Source: Candidatus Saccharimonadota bacterium (GTDB lineage Bacteria; Patescibacteriota; Saccharimonadia; Saccharimonadales; Saccharimonadaceae). From it: a stretch of DNA of 64,000 bases. The stretch is from NCBI GenBank assembly GCA_009781895.1, contig WQUV01000003.1:28598-92597 (forward strand), in the 5' to 3' direction. Positions 35,020 to 43,099 of this stretch are shown here, in pieces; position 1 is the first letter of the stretch; every line of letters starts with the position of its first letter. The notes beneath the pieces were generated by a model. It was not told where the DNA came from, ran no database searches, and was given only the letters and a program-made list of their open reading frames with translations. Position numbers and translations under genes: made by a program.

Positions 35020-37090
35020 TAACATCTACCTGGATCATGCGGCTGCGACGCCAGTATGTGGCGTGGCGAGCTTTGCGATGGAGCGATTTTGTAGCTCGGA
35101 GTTTTACAATCCGAGCGCTTTATACGAGGCAGGGGTCGATGCACGAGAGGCTTACGAGGCGGCGCGTAGCGAAATCGCGCGCGCTATTGGTGCTAGACCA
35201 GCGAATATAGTTCTGACGGCTGGTGCGACAGAGGCAAATCAGCTGGCGGTAGCGAGCTTTGGGAAGGTTCTGGTTTGTGAGAATGAGCACCCGAGCCTAC
35301 TGGCGCATGCTAGTGATATTATTAGAGTGCTAGATAATGGCGTTGTAGACCTGGAGCACCTACGCCAACAGCTTCCCGTTTCAGCAGAAGTATTTTCGGT
35401 TTCTCTAATCAATAGTGAGACCGGTATTATGCAGCCGATTACCGAGATTGCTGCGATATGCCGAGAGGCTGGCGTGCTGCTACATGTCGATGCGAGCCAG
35501 GCGACACGAACTATGAAGCTGAATGTAGCGAGACTGGGCGCGGATATTGTGACGCTGAATAGCGGTAAAGTTTATGGACCGAAGCAGGTGGGGGCGCTTT
35601 ATGTGCGTTCTGGCGTGGAGCTGAAGCCGCTAGTGGTTGGTGGTGGACAGGAGTCAGGCTTAAGGAGCGGCACAGAGAATGTGGCAGGCGTAGTTGGTTT
35701 TGCAGCGGCGCTGACAGCTGCTATGGAAAGCGCAGAGTCGGAGCGCAAAAGGCTGACAAAATTGAGGAATATTTTTAAACAAGAGTTTCGTGAGGCGAAG
35801 TTGTTGTTTGACAATAGGCATCAGAATCCTGGTTTTATTATCATAAAGTCTGACTTGGATGCGGAGAGGCTGGTTTATGCGTTGGATCAGAGAGGTGTGT
35901 TGGTGGGTACGGGTGCGGCATGTTCAGCGAGTAAGCGGGGTGAGAGCTCGGTGCTGAGACTGACGCTCGGTAGACTTAATGACGAAAAAAACGTAAGGCA
36001 GGCAGTGAAGATAATTGCTGAAGAAATTGCTCGTGAAAAGAGTCGGAAACGCTGGGGTGAAGCTGGTGGGCAAAAAGTGGTTGTGGGCTTGAGTGGTGGT
36101 GTTGATTCTAGTGTGGCAGCTGCGTTATTGGTCGAACAGGGCTATGATGTGAAGGGCGTCTATATGAAGAACTGGTCGCGAGATCTGCCTGGAATGCGCT
36201 GCCCGTGGAGAGAGGATCTGGCAGATGCTAAGCGCGTGGCGGTGAAGCTGGGGATAGATTTTGAGGTGTGGGATTTTGAGCAGGAATACTTCGAGCAGGT
36301 GGTTAGAGTGTTTGTTGATGGGTGTAAGAAAGGTCTAACCCCGAACCCAGACGTACTCTGCAACAATAGAGTGAAGTTTAAGGCGTTCTTGGAGCGAGCA
36401 GAAGCGGAGGGGGCGGAGTTGATTGCGACTGGGCACTATGCGCGTAATTTAGATGGGAAGCTGGCGATGCCAGTTGATGAAACGAAGGATCAGACGTATT
36501 TCTTGTACCGTATGAGCCAAGAATCTCTGAGCAAGGTGCTGTTCCCCCTGGGGGGTCTAAGGAAGAGCGAGGTGAAGAAGCTGGCGGCGGAACGAGGTTT
36601 TCGTACAGCGCGCAAGAAGGAATCGATGGGGATGTGCTTTGTCGGCGATATTAGCATGGAAGAGTTCTTGGGTGAGTTTATAGAGAGCACGCCAGGCGAT
36701 ATTGTGGATGAAGTTTCGGGTGAGATGGTCGGTAAACATAAGGGTGTGGCGTTTTATACGCTAGGACAGAGGCATGGGCTATATATTGGTGGTGGCGCGC
36801 CATATTATGTGACGGGTAAAGATGTGGAGAAGAATCTGCTGTATGTATCTCGGGCGGCTGGGGTAGTTGAAGTTGATCAGCTTCAACTAGCAGATTGCCA
36901 TTGGCTGGTGTCGGATTTTGATGACTCGAGTGTGCGGGCACGGACGCGACATTTAGGTGAATTATTGCCGGCTGAGTTGTGCGGTGAGACAGTGAAGCTT
37001 CATGAGAAATCACGACCTGTGGCGAGCGGGCAGTCGGTGGTGCTGTATTCTCGAGATGATGTTTGTCTTGGTGGCGGGCTCGTTAAGTAG
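35003..37090 (+). CDS. Cysteine desulfurase - tRNA 2-thiouridylase fusion (IscS-MnmA)
   Basis: 695 residues in two enzymes. Residues 1 to about 350 are a NifS/IscS-type desulfurase: YLDHAAATP start, PLP Lys189 in SGKVYGPK, catalytic Cys307 in GAACSAS. Residues about 357-695 are MnmA: PP-loop GLSGGVDSS (363-371), Cys453 in NPDVLCNN and Cys545 in GMCFVGD, then the TLGQRHGL domain. The fusion would pass persulfide sulfur directly to MnmA to make 2-thiouridine at tRNA position 34, without Tus relay proteins. The usual SAHK before the PLP Lys is changed to NSGK. It overlaps the upstream small gene by 17 nt. Confidence 0.95.
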   Translation: MKSITNNIYLDHAAATPVCGVASFAMERFCSSEFYNPSALYEAGVDAREAYEAARSEIARAIGARPANIVLTAGATEANQLAVASFGKVLVCENEHPSLLAHASDIIRVLDNGVVDLEHLRQQLPVSAEVFSVSLINSETGIMQPITEIAAICREAGVLLHVDASQATRTMKLNVARLGADIVTLNSGKVYGPKQVGALYVRSGVELKPLVVGGGQESGLRSGTENVAGVVGFAAALTAAMESAESERKRLTKLRNIFKQEFREAKLLFDNRHQNPGFIIIKSDLDAERLVYALDQRGVLVGTGAACSASKRGESSVLRLTLGRLNDEKNVRQAVKIIAEEIAREKSRKRWGEAGGQKVVVGLSGGVDSSVAAALLVEQGYDVKGVYMKNWSRDLPGMRCPWREDLADAKRVAVKLGIDFEVWDFEQEYFEQVVRVFVDGCKKGLTPNPDVLCNNRVKFKAFLERAEAEGAELIATGHYARNLDGKLAMPVDETKDQTYFLYRMSQESLSKVLFPLGGLRKSEVKKLAAERGFRTARKKESMGMCFVGDISMEEFLGEFIESTPGDIVDEVSGEMVGKHKGVAFYTLGQRHGLYIGGGAPYYVTGKDVEKNLLYVSRAAGVVEVDQLQLADCHWLVSDFDDSSVRARTRHLGELLPAELCGETVKLHEKSRPVASGQSVVLYSRDDVCLGGGLVK

Positions 37091-37095
37091 GGTCG

Positions 37096-38064
37096 CTAAA
37101 GGTCGATTTCGAGCATATTAGTTTGGAGGAGGATAACACCGATGACGGCGAGGACGACTGCGATGAGGTGAGCCATGATGGCTTTTTTGGTGATTTTTTC
37201 GCGGCCGAAGATGGGCCAGATAACCGAAAGGGCGAGGCCAAAGCCGAAAGTGAAGAGGAGGCGAGTGACGTTACCGACGACGTTAAGGAGGGCGAGTGGG
37301 GCTATGGTGATAACGAAACGCCAGATACAGTCGAGGGAGACACGAATGACGTTAGAGATAGTAGCCCAGAGGGCGAACTGTCGGCCGCTGTCACGCCAGA
37401 CGCGCTTCAAGCGAGTGCGCCAAGATTTGAGCGCGAAGCCTAGGACGAAAGGTAGAGCACCCTTACCGAGAGCGAACCAGAAGAGGGCTGTCCAGATGGC
37501 GGTAGTACTAGAAGAGAATACCTCATGGTCGACAGCATTAACGAAGCCAGCGACAAAGACAACGTCGGAGACGACCCAGATAAAGATGGCGATGAGCATG
37601 GTGCTGATTGTTTTGGGTTCGAATTTGTTCTTGCGGCGACCAGTACTAGCAAATAGGACGACTGCGGCAGCGCTCAGGACGAAAAAGAAGGCGACTAGTT
37701 GCATGACAGAGATGGTCTGATTGAGGAAGAGGACGCCGAGAGTTAGAGCAAAAATAGGTGAGATTTGGCGGATGATGGTTATAGAGGTGGTCTCTTGGTA
37801 TTTGAGGGCCTGGAAGTACGGGATGTTGCCGAGGGCGTCAAGGAAGCCAGCGAGAGTGAAGACGCCGATTAGCCAGAACCCAGGGTGCTCGATGCCGAAA
37901 AAGACTGCGGCGATAATCATCAGAAGAGCATAGCCGAAAGAGCTGGCGAACTTGAAGGCTTCGGGCTTGTTTTTCTTAAAGATGACGTCGGCGGCGTAGT
38001 TGTCGATAAAGGCGCCGATTGAACCGACGCTGGCGATGATAAGAATTAATATGAGCCAAAGCAT
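37096..38064 (-). CDS. EamA/DMT-superfamily transporter
   Basis: 322 residues with about ten hydrophobic segments in two five-helix halves; the first half ends near FQALKYQETTSITIIRQISPIFALTLGVLFLNQ, typical of EamA repeats. Substrate is unknown; the family exports amino acids, nucleosides or other metabolites. ATG 38064 is chosen over the in-frame GTG 38070 because GAGG lies 5 nt upstream. The roughly 100-nt leader has two strong hairpins, the second next to the binding site, suggesting RNA-level control. It ends 6 nt from the convergent IscS-MnmA stop. Confidence 0.85.
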   Translation of the reverse strand: MLWLILILIIASVGSIGAFIDNYAADVIFKKNKPEAFKFASSFGYALLMIIAAVFFGIEHPGFWLIGVFTLAGFLDALGNIPYFQALKYQETTSITIIRQISPIFALTLGVLFLNQTISVMQLVAFFFVLSAAAVVLFASTGRRKNKFEPKTISTMLIAIFIWVVSDVVFVAGFVNAVDHEVFSSSTTAIWTALFWFALGKGALPFVLGFALKSWRTRLKRVWRDSGRQFALWATISNVIRVSLDCIWRFVITIAPLALLNVVGNVTRLLFTFGFGLALSVIWPIFGREKITKKAIMAHLIAVVLAVIGVILLQTNMLEIDL

Positions 38065-38072
38065 AAGCACCT

Positions 38073-38177
38073 CGGAAAACCAAAGTTTTCCGCCTTTCCT
38101 TTAATTGTGTCTACCTAGCTGGAGTGAGTCTGACTAGGTAGACGGGTTGTTAATATGTGATAACCATTAACATTATA
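38073..38177 (-). ncRNA. Structured 5' leader of the EamA transporter gene (possible riboswitch)
   Basis: A minus-strand TATAAT lies at 38172-38177. Downstream, GTCTACCTAG/CTAGGTAGAC forms a perfect 10-bp stem with a 15-nt loop (38109-38143). A second perfect 8-bp stem, CGGAAAAC-TTTG-GTTTTCCG (38073-38092), sits directly against the ribosome binding site GAGG. I do not recognise a known riboswitch class. Confidence 0.5.
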
Positions 38178-38197
38178 GCAAGTACGAGAGGACGCGT

Positions 38198-38647
38198 CTA
38201 GAGCATCCCTCTAGTTTCGGCATAAGGGTCAGCAAAGAAGATGTTGTAGCGCTCGGTGGTGAAGCGGAGGAGGCAGAAGTTTGGGTCTTCTGGGCTAGTC
38301 CAGTGAGCGCCGTTTTCCATAAGTGGCATCCAGTTGTCTTTCTTAGCCTCGATATCGTCGATGATTTCGATCTTGCCGACTAGGGTGATATTGTATTCGG
38401 AGCTGGCGAGACAGACGCTGGCGCGACTGTCTTTAGTGATGCGCTGGGCCTTGTTGCTGTCTGGCGAGGTGGTGAAAGTTAGCCATTTGATACCGTGGGC
38501 CTTGGCGATGGTAAGAGTGGACGCGGTTGGGCAGCCGCTCTCGTCAATTAGAGCGAGTACGGCGTAGCCTTCCATGCCGCCGCCGATGTAGCCGGTTTTG
38601 GAGTCAACGAGTTCGCTCGCTCGTTTGACGGTTTCGTCTTGATTCAT
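38198..38647 (-). CDS. Pyridoxamine 5'-phosphate oxidase-like flavin-binding protein
   Basis: 149 residues with the split-barrel pattern of general stress protein 26 and PNPOx-like proteins: GYAVLALIDESGCPTASTL, IKWLTFTTSPDSNKAQRI, ASVCLASSEYNITLVGKIEII and WTSPEDPNFCLLRF. It probably binds FMN or F420-like cofactors; substrate is unknown. The start at 38647 is chosen because AAAGGGC precedes it and the upstream in-frame region lies in the tRNA-Gly gene. Minus-strand TATAAT at 38678-38683 overlaps the tRNA-Gly promoter region. Confidence 0.8.
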   Translation of the reverse strand: MNQDETVKRASELVDSKTGYIGGGMEGYAVLALIDESGCPTASTLTIAKAHGIKWLTFTTSPDSNKAQRITKDSRASVCLASSEYNITLVGKIEIIDDIEAKKDNWMPLMENGAHWTSPEDPNFCLLRFTTERYNIFFADPYAETRGML

Positions 38648-38700
38648 TTTGCCCTTTCGAGTTTGTATTGTAGGGGTATTATACAGTATAATAGTGTTAG

Positions 38701-38775
38701 GCGGGTATCGTATAATGGTTATTATGTATCCTTCCCAAGGATGAGACTGGGGTTCGATTCTCCATACCCGCACCA
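38701..38775 (+). tRNA. tRNA-Gly (CCC)
   Basis: Acceptor GCGGGTA/TACCCGC, anticodon stem TATCC/GGATG with loop TTCCCAA (anticodon CCC), T-loop TTCGATT, discriminator A, encoded CCA. TATAAT at 38687-38692 is the -10 box. The AT-rich island begins right after its 3' end. Confidence 0.95.
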
Positions 38776-38817
38776 TTACAGCTGATAAAAATGATTAAAA
38801 ATAATTAGGAGGCTATC

Positions 38818-38901
38818 ATGAAAATTAAATTTATATGTGTAGACTTTCAAAAAGAATTTACTTTTAATGAATTAAAAGAATTATACAAGGAGGCTAACTG
38901 A
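38818..38901 (+). pseudogene. 27-codon ORF, possible remnant of an isochorismatase-like hydrolase
   Basis: ATG with GGAGG 7 nt upstream. The first half, MKIKFICVDFQKEF, resembles the N terminus of cysteine hydrolases (VDxQxxF), whose Asp is catalytic, but the frame stops after 27 residues. It could be an internally deleted gene that keeps both ends, or a short leader peptide. Its stop runs into the next ATG (TGAATG), so it would be coupled to the hydrolase. Confidence 0.4.
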
Positions 38902-39483
38902 ATGAAGAATATATTTATAATACATAGTTATAATGCTGATACAAAAGAAGCCTTTGCTCCATATATTTCTGAAAAAGGTGCAGAACTAGGATATAACGTG
39001 ATACTACCAGACTTTCCAATAAGAACTGAAGCAGACTTTGAAAAATGGTCAGAAATAATGGATAGATATTTATTAAGTGGCGAATTAAACTCTGAATCAA
39101 TAATAGTTGCTCACAGTTTAGGAACGCAATTTATACCCAAGTATATAGCACAGAAAAATATACCAATTAAACTATATATTAGTGTGGCAGCTTTTATAGG
39201 TTATGTTGGCAGAGAAGATTTGATGGAAATAGTTGCAAAGTTTGCTTCGACTACTGAAGAAGTGAGCAAAGCAATAGAATTGATGCAAAATAGATACTCA
39301 ATTTTTAGTGATAACGATCACATGAACTCGCAGGATAAAATGGAAGCCTACGCAGATTCATATCAAGCAGAAAAAATACTTATTCCAAATGCAGGTCATT
39401 TTAATCCACAATCTGAAAGAAAAGAATTGCCAGAAGTATTCGAGATAATAGAAAAAACGCATAACAATGCTAAAAATATATAA
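38902..39483 (+). CDS. RBBP9/YdeN-family serine hydrolase, horizontally acquired
   Basis: 193 residues. Starts FIIHSYNADTKEAFAPYISEKG, the entry motif of the RBBP9 family; nucleophile Ser in VAHSLG; Asp in FSDNDH and His in NAGHFN complete an alpha/beta-hydrolase triad. Substrate is unknown. Codon use is strongly AT-rich, unlike all neighbours, and it sits in the island next to tRNA-Gly, so recent transfer is likely, perhaps from a low-GC Firmicute. AAGGAGG lies 7-13 nt upstream. Confidence 0.85.
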   Translation: MKNIFIIHSYNADTKEAFAPYISEKGAELGYNVILPDFPIRTEADFEKWSEIMDRYLLSGELNSESIIVAHSLGTQFIPKYIAQKNIPIKLYISVAAFIGYVGREDLMEIVAKFASTTEEVSKAIELMQNRYSIFSDNDHMNSQDKMEAYADSYQAEKILIPNAGHFNPQSERKELPEVFEIIEKTHNNAKNI

Positions 39484-39559
39484 GGAGGCACAATATGAAC
39501 ATTGCATAAACGTCAATACTGGCGCGATAGTTAAGTTTGAGTTTGAGCGAGATTAGAGC

Positions 39560-40351
39560 CTAGATATCGAAGAGGTCTTTGGCGTTCTGGGTAGTGATTG
39601 TGGCGATCTCTTCTGGTGTGGTATCGCGGGATTTTGCGACAAATTCGGCGATAGCTGGTAGAAATGTTGACTTATTGCGGTGTTTGCGATGTGGTGCTGG
39701 GGTAAGGAAAGGTGCGTCGGTCTCTAAGAGTAAGCGGTTTAACGGGATAGAGTCAAGGGCGGACTGGAGCTCAGGGTCCTTATTGAAGGTGTAGATGCCA
39801 TTAATGCTGATATATAGGCCGAGCGCTAGTGCTTGGTCGAGGCTTTTTTTGGTGCCAGTGAAGCTGTGACAGACGCCACGAATGCCAGGGAAGTCAGCGA
39901 TGATGGACAGAGCGTCATCAAAAGCGTCAGCGTTGTCGTTAGGGCAGGCGTCACGGATATGCAGCGACACTGGTAGGTCTAGTTCTCTAGCTAGTTCTAG
40001 CTGGGCGCGGAAGAGTTTTTGCTGGTCCTGGATGTGCCTGATGTTCGGCTGACAGTGGTAGTCCAGGCCGATTTCGCCGATAGCGACGACTTTCTTGCGG
40101 TTCTTGAGAATGATGGTATGCAACTCTTTGATGTTTTTGTCAATATCTAGATCGTGAGCGAATTCAGGATAGATGCCAAGTATAGCATAAGCATTGTCGT
40201 GCGTCTCCACGAGCTTTGCTACTTGCTCGACACTGTCTTCATCGCCATCATAGAGCGGGTTTCTTTTGCCCATAAATGTGCTGACCATCAGCATTACTCC
40301 CTCGAAGTCGGGGTCGTAGACGTGAGTGTGGGTATCAACTAGCTGCATCAT
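39560..40351 (-). CDS. tatD: TatD-family metal-dependent DNase
   Basis: 263 residues: metal site DTHTHVYD at the N terminus, IGEIGLDYH with the bridging Glu, HIRDA, CHSFTG and LLETDAPFLTP with the final Asp, the full TatD set. Probably a 3'-5' exonuclease in DNA repair or turnover. It follows metG by 3 nt on the same strand, a pairing (metG-tatD) seen in many bacteria. Two consecutive ATGs are possible starts; the first is used. Confidence 0.93.
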   Translation of the reverse strand: MMQLVDTHTHVYDPDFEGVMLMVSTFMGKRNPLYDGDEDSVEQVAKLVETHDNAYAILGIYPEFAHDLDIDKNIKELHTIILKNRKKVVAIGEIGLDYHCQPNIRHIQDQQKLFRAQLELARELDLPVSLHIRDACPNDNADAFDDALSIIADFPGIRGVCHSFTGTKKSLDQALALGLYISINGIYTFNKDPELQSALDSIPLNRLLLETDAPFLTPAPHRKHRNKSTFLPAIAEFVAKSRDTTPEEIATITTQNAKDLFDI

Positions 40352-40354
40352 AGT

Positions 40355-41923
40355 CTACTTGTCGCTTTTAGGGAATAGGATAGTGCCATCATAGATTGTT
40401 TTCTCGGGCTGGAAGATCGCAAGGATCTTAGTAGAAGCTTCAGGCAGGAATGGTTGAAGAGCAACAGAAAGTGTTGCGACACGGCTGGACCAGTTCTCGA
40501 GTAGGTTGCGCAACTTCGGCAGGTTCTCGTCGTCTTTAGCGAGCGACCAAGGCTTTTCGGCGTCAATCTCGGCATTGATGTCGCGAAGTTTAGCGAAGAG
40601 CTCTTCGATGGCATCGGAGTAGCGCATGTCGCGCATAAGTTCGTGGTAGATCGCGAGGTATTTGACCATACTTGGCAGTGAATCGTCGTCTTTATCGAGA
40701 CTGAGGTCGTTATTGATGCCGATCTGGCTGTCAAAGTACTTGTTGTTCATATTGGCGAGGCGAGAAACTAGGTTGCCGAGAGTGTTCGCTAGGTCATTGT
40801 AGGAAGCGTCGTATTTATCCCAAGTGAAGTCGCCGTCGTCAAAGGTTGGGATGTGCTTGAGGAAGTAGTAGCGGAAGGCATCCGAGCCATAGCGCGCGAT
40901 AACTTCGTCTGGCGAGACGACATTGCCGAGAGATTTGCTCATTTTGGCGCCGTCAACATTAACGAAGCCATGAGTGAGGATGGTGCGTGGTAGAGGTAGG
41001 TCTAGCCCAATCAGAATTGCTGGCCAGATGATGGCGTGGAAGCGGAGGATATCTTTGCCGAGGATTTGGCTGTTGGCTGGCCACGAAGTAGCGATATTTG
41101 GGGCGGCTTGATTAACGATAGTGTCTGGATAATTCAATCCAGTGATGTAGTTTGATAGAGCGTCGACCCAGACGTACATGACCTGGTCGCTATCGCCAGG
41201 TACTGGCACGCCCCAGTCGAGCTGGCTGCGAGAGCGAGAAATCGAAACATCTTCAGTTTTTTCTAGGAGGTTGAGCATTTCGCCAGCGCGGAAGTCGGGG
41301 AGAATCTTTAGGTAACGGTCGTCGCTGGTATCCGCGGTGCCGACACTTGACGCTGGCAAGTTGCCATTTATAGCATCGGAGACTGAGAGTTCGCGACCGC
41401 GTTCGATGGCGGCGCGAATTTGCGGGGTTAAGGCAGAGATTTTAAGGAAATAGTTCTCTTCCTCGACTTCTTGCAGGGGTTTTTGATGGATTGGGCACGT
41501 ATAGTCACATCCCTTAGCTTCGCTGTCGGTGACGAAGCCCTCGCAGCCCTCGCAATACCAGCCCTTGTAGGCTTTTTTGTAGATTAGGCCCTTTTCTTCT
41601 AGCTTGGTCCAGATTGCTTGGCAGTTTTGCTTATGGTTGTCATCGGTAGTGCGGATGAAGTAGTCGTATTCGGCGCCAAGATTGCTCCAGAGATCACGGA
41701 AGAGGGTGGAGTTCTCATCGCAGAGATCCTGAGTGGAAATACCTAGCTCCTTGGCTTTGTTCGCGACTTTTTGGCCGTGCTCGTCAGTGCCAGTTTGAAG
41801 GAAGGTGGTTTCGCCGCGGGATTTCTGGTAGCGAGCCATAACATCAGCTAAAAGGAAGTCGAGAGCGTGACCGACGTGGGGCGCGCCGTTTAAATAAGCG
41901 ATAGCGGTTGTGATGTATTTCAT
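40355..41923 (-). CDS. metG: Methionyl-tRNA synthetase
   Basis: 522 residues. Class I signatures HVGH (in GAPHVGHALDFLL) and KMSKSLGN, with a zinc knuckle (YCEGCEGFVTDSEAKGCDYTCPIHQ, here given as a motif region near residues 125-150). No C-terminal tRNA-binding domain, so it is the short form. Minus-strand TATAAT at 41931-41936 lies 7 nt before the ATG, so leaderless. First gene of the metG-tatD operon. Confidence 0.96.
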   Translation of the reverse strand: MKYITTAIAYLNGAPHVGHALDFLLADVMARYQKSRGETTFLQTGTDEHGQKVANKAKELGISTQDLCDENSTLFRDLWSNLGAEYDYFIRTTDDNHKQNCQAIWTKLEEKGLIYKKAYKGWYCEGCEGFVTDSEAKGCDYTCPIHQKPLQEVEEENYFLKISALTPQIRAAIERGRELSVSDAINGNLPASSVGTADTSDDRYLKILPDFRAGEMLNLLEKTEDVSISRSRSQLDWGVPVPGDSDQVMYVWVDALSNYITGLNYPDTIVNQAAPNIATSWPANSQILGKDILRFHAIIWPAILIGLDLPLPRTILTHGFVNVDGAKMSKSLGNVVSPDEVIARYGSDAFRYYFLKHIPTFDDGDFTWDKYDASYNDLANTLGNLVSRLANMNNKYFDSQIGINNDLSLDKDDDSLPSMVKYLAIYHELMRDMRYSDAIEELFAKLRDINAEIDAEKPWSLAKDDENLPKLRNLLENWSSRVATLSVALQPFLPEASTKILAIFQPEKTIYDGTILFPKSDK

Positions 41924-42013
41924 AGGTATAATTATAGCATATTAAGAGGCGGTGAGGTAGGATGGATTAATGTGATATACTATTAACATAAATAAAATTC
42001 CAAAGGAGGAAGA

Positions 42014-42262
42014 ATGGACGAACAAGTAACACTAGAGCCAGTAGTGGCTGCGCCAGAAGTAGTAGCGGAAGCAGCAGTAGTGGCAGAAGCACCAATGTTT
42101 ACAGGCGAGGCTCCAGTAGCGGCTCCTGCGCCAGCTGTTGAGACACCGGTAGAGGCAGTGGTGCCAGAAGTAGCTCCAGTAGCTGAAGTGCCAGCGCCAG
42201 AAGTGGCAGCTCCAGTAGCTGAAGTGCCAGCACCCATACCGCCAGTAGCGCCAGCACCATAG
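42014..42262 (+). CDS. Low-complexity Ala/Pro/Val/Glu-rich protein
   Basis: 82 residues made almost only of Ala, Pro, Val and Glu, with near-repeats of PVAEVPAPEVAA. No Cys, Trp or Tyr. It resembles the disordered acidic linkers of ribosomal or envelope proteins but stands alone, with TATACT at 41976-41981, a good GGAGGAAG site 5 nt before the ATG, and its own terminator. Function unknown; expression looks strong from these signals. Confidence 0.6.
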   Translation: MDEQVTLEPVVAAPEVVAEAAVVAEAPMFTGEAPVAAPAPAVETPVEAVVPEVAPVAEVPAPEVAAPVAEVPAPIPPVAPAP

Positions 42263-42294
42263 TCTTTTCGGTCTAAGGAGAGATTTACGGAGAG

Positions 42295-42323
42295 CCAGCT
42301 AAGGAGTAATCTTGGCTGGTTTT
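42295..42323 (+). terminator. Terminator of the low-complexity gene
   Basis: CCAGCTAAG and CTTGGCTGG pair (one G-T) around GAGTAAT, followed by TTTT. Confidence 0.75.
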
Positions 42324-42373
42324 CGCTAGTTTTACTTATAGCAGTGGGGATGTTGGGCAGGCTTGCGGTTTGG

Positions 42374-42402
42374 TTGACTTTTGAGCGTTAGCGTGTTATA
42401 AT
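42374..42402 (+). promoter_or_regulatory. Canonical promoter and structured leader of the orphan at 42523
   Basis: TTGACT (42374-42379), a 17-nt spacer and TATAAT (42397-42402). The leader of about 115 nt has an outer inverted repeat GCTCAAG/CTTGAGC (42469-42508) enclosing GGCG-AAAA-CGCC, placed just before the AGAGGAGGAAG binding site. Confidence 0.65.
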
Positions 42403-42522
42403 GCCAATAACCAGAATGTGGACTGTGAGTGTTTGCGTTCGGACTTTTATTTAATCTTATCTTTATCGCTCAAGTGGCGAAAACGCCTTAATCTCTCACG
42501 GCTTGAGCTAGAGGAGGAAGTC

Positions 42523-43044
42523 ATGGAAAAAGACCAAAGACCAAGACAACATTATGATGTGGCGCATGTTTACAACTACATTTTGCGTCGCGAAGATGGC
42601 AGTATTTGTGCTTTTATTATTGATGGCTATACCGAGTGCGGCGAGATATTCTCGCTAAGACTAACTGAGTCTGGTGATTCGCTCACTATGACTGACATGC
42701 TGAAAGTGTACGGATTGCCTGAGGAGGGACTGGTTGCTGGCGATATTATCTTTGCTTCGGAGAAGGGTGAGGACGGCAGTGGAATGCAGACCGATACACT
42801 GGACGACAGGTGGGAAGTTTACTTCTTGATAGACCGCGTGATAGCTGAGGTGCCGATCGCTGTTGACCATGGTCGAAGCGACTCTTATCGTCTTCAGATG
42901 GTGGATGCGCACTTCAGTCATGGCTTGCCGAGAGGTGACAGAGCGTCCAGGTCTTCTGGCATGATCGGCAGGGTTGTTGCAGCGGAAGAGGCAGCTCGTT
43001 ATCAGGAGCTTTGCGCGCTACTACCTGTCGAAGCTAGGTTTTAA
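42523..43044 (+). CDS. Hypothetical protein
   Basis: Not recognised. 173 residues, mixed alpha/beta, acidic in the middle, no signal peptide or membrane helix. The region VYNYILRREDGSICAFIIDG and the following strands suggest a small beta-rich domain. The start at 42523 is set by AGAGGAGG; in-frame sequence upstream to 42418 belongs to the leader. Monocistronic, with a terminator shared with the convergent tgt gene. Confidence 0.5.
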   Translation: MEKDQRPRQHYDVAHVYNYILRREDGSICAFIIDGYTECGEIFSLRLTESGDSLTMTDMLKVYGLPEEGLVAGDIIFASEKGEDGSGMQTDTLDDRWEVYFLIDRVIAEVPIAVDHGRSDSYRLQMVDAHFSHGLPRGDRASRSSGMIGRVVAAEEAARYQELCALLPVEARF

Positions 43045-43059
43045 GAATAAGATTTTTGT

Positions 43060-43099
43060 AACCCCGACTAATCGTGATTTTGCGAGAAGTTGGGGTTTT
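43060..43099. terminator. Hairpin between the orphan gene and tgt
   Basis: AACCCCGACT pairs with AGTTGGGGTT (one G-T) and is followed by TTA. It reaches the tgt stop codon and serves the plus-strand gene. Confidence 0.65.

Larger units (their letters stand above)
38776..39509. mobile_element. AT-rich island inserted at the 3' end of tRNA-Gly
   Basis: Composition drops sharply to AT-rich from the base after the tRNA CCA to about 39510, where it returns to normal. Codons AGA, ATA and AAA dominate. It contains a 27-codon ORF, one complete hydrolase gene and a 4-codon ORF (ATG at 39495, stop at 39507-39509), each preceded by GGAGG. It looks like a piece of a foreign operon cut at both ends. No integrase or repeated tRNA end is seen. 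Confidence 0.55.

Noticed and set aside
39510..39559. Duplicated tRNA-Gly 3' end (att site) at the far edge of the AT-rich island
   Set aside because: No copy of the tRNA T-arm or acceptor sequence was found there, so site-specific integration is not supported directly.
42241..42294. Possible CRISPR or tandem repeat region near the Ala/Pro-rich gene
   Set aside because: The repetition comes from low-complexity codons in the coding sequence; there are no regular spacers or cas genes.
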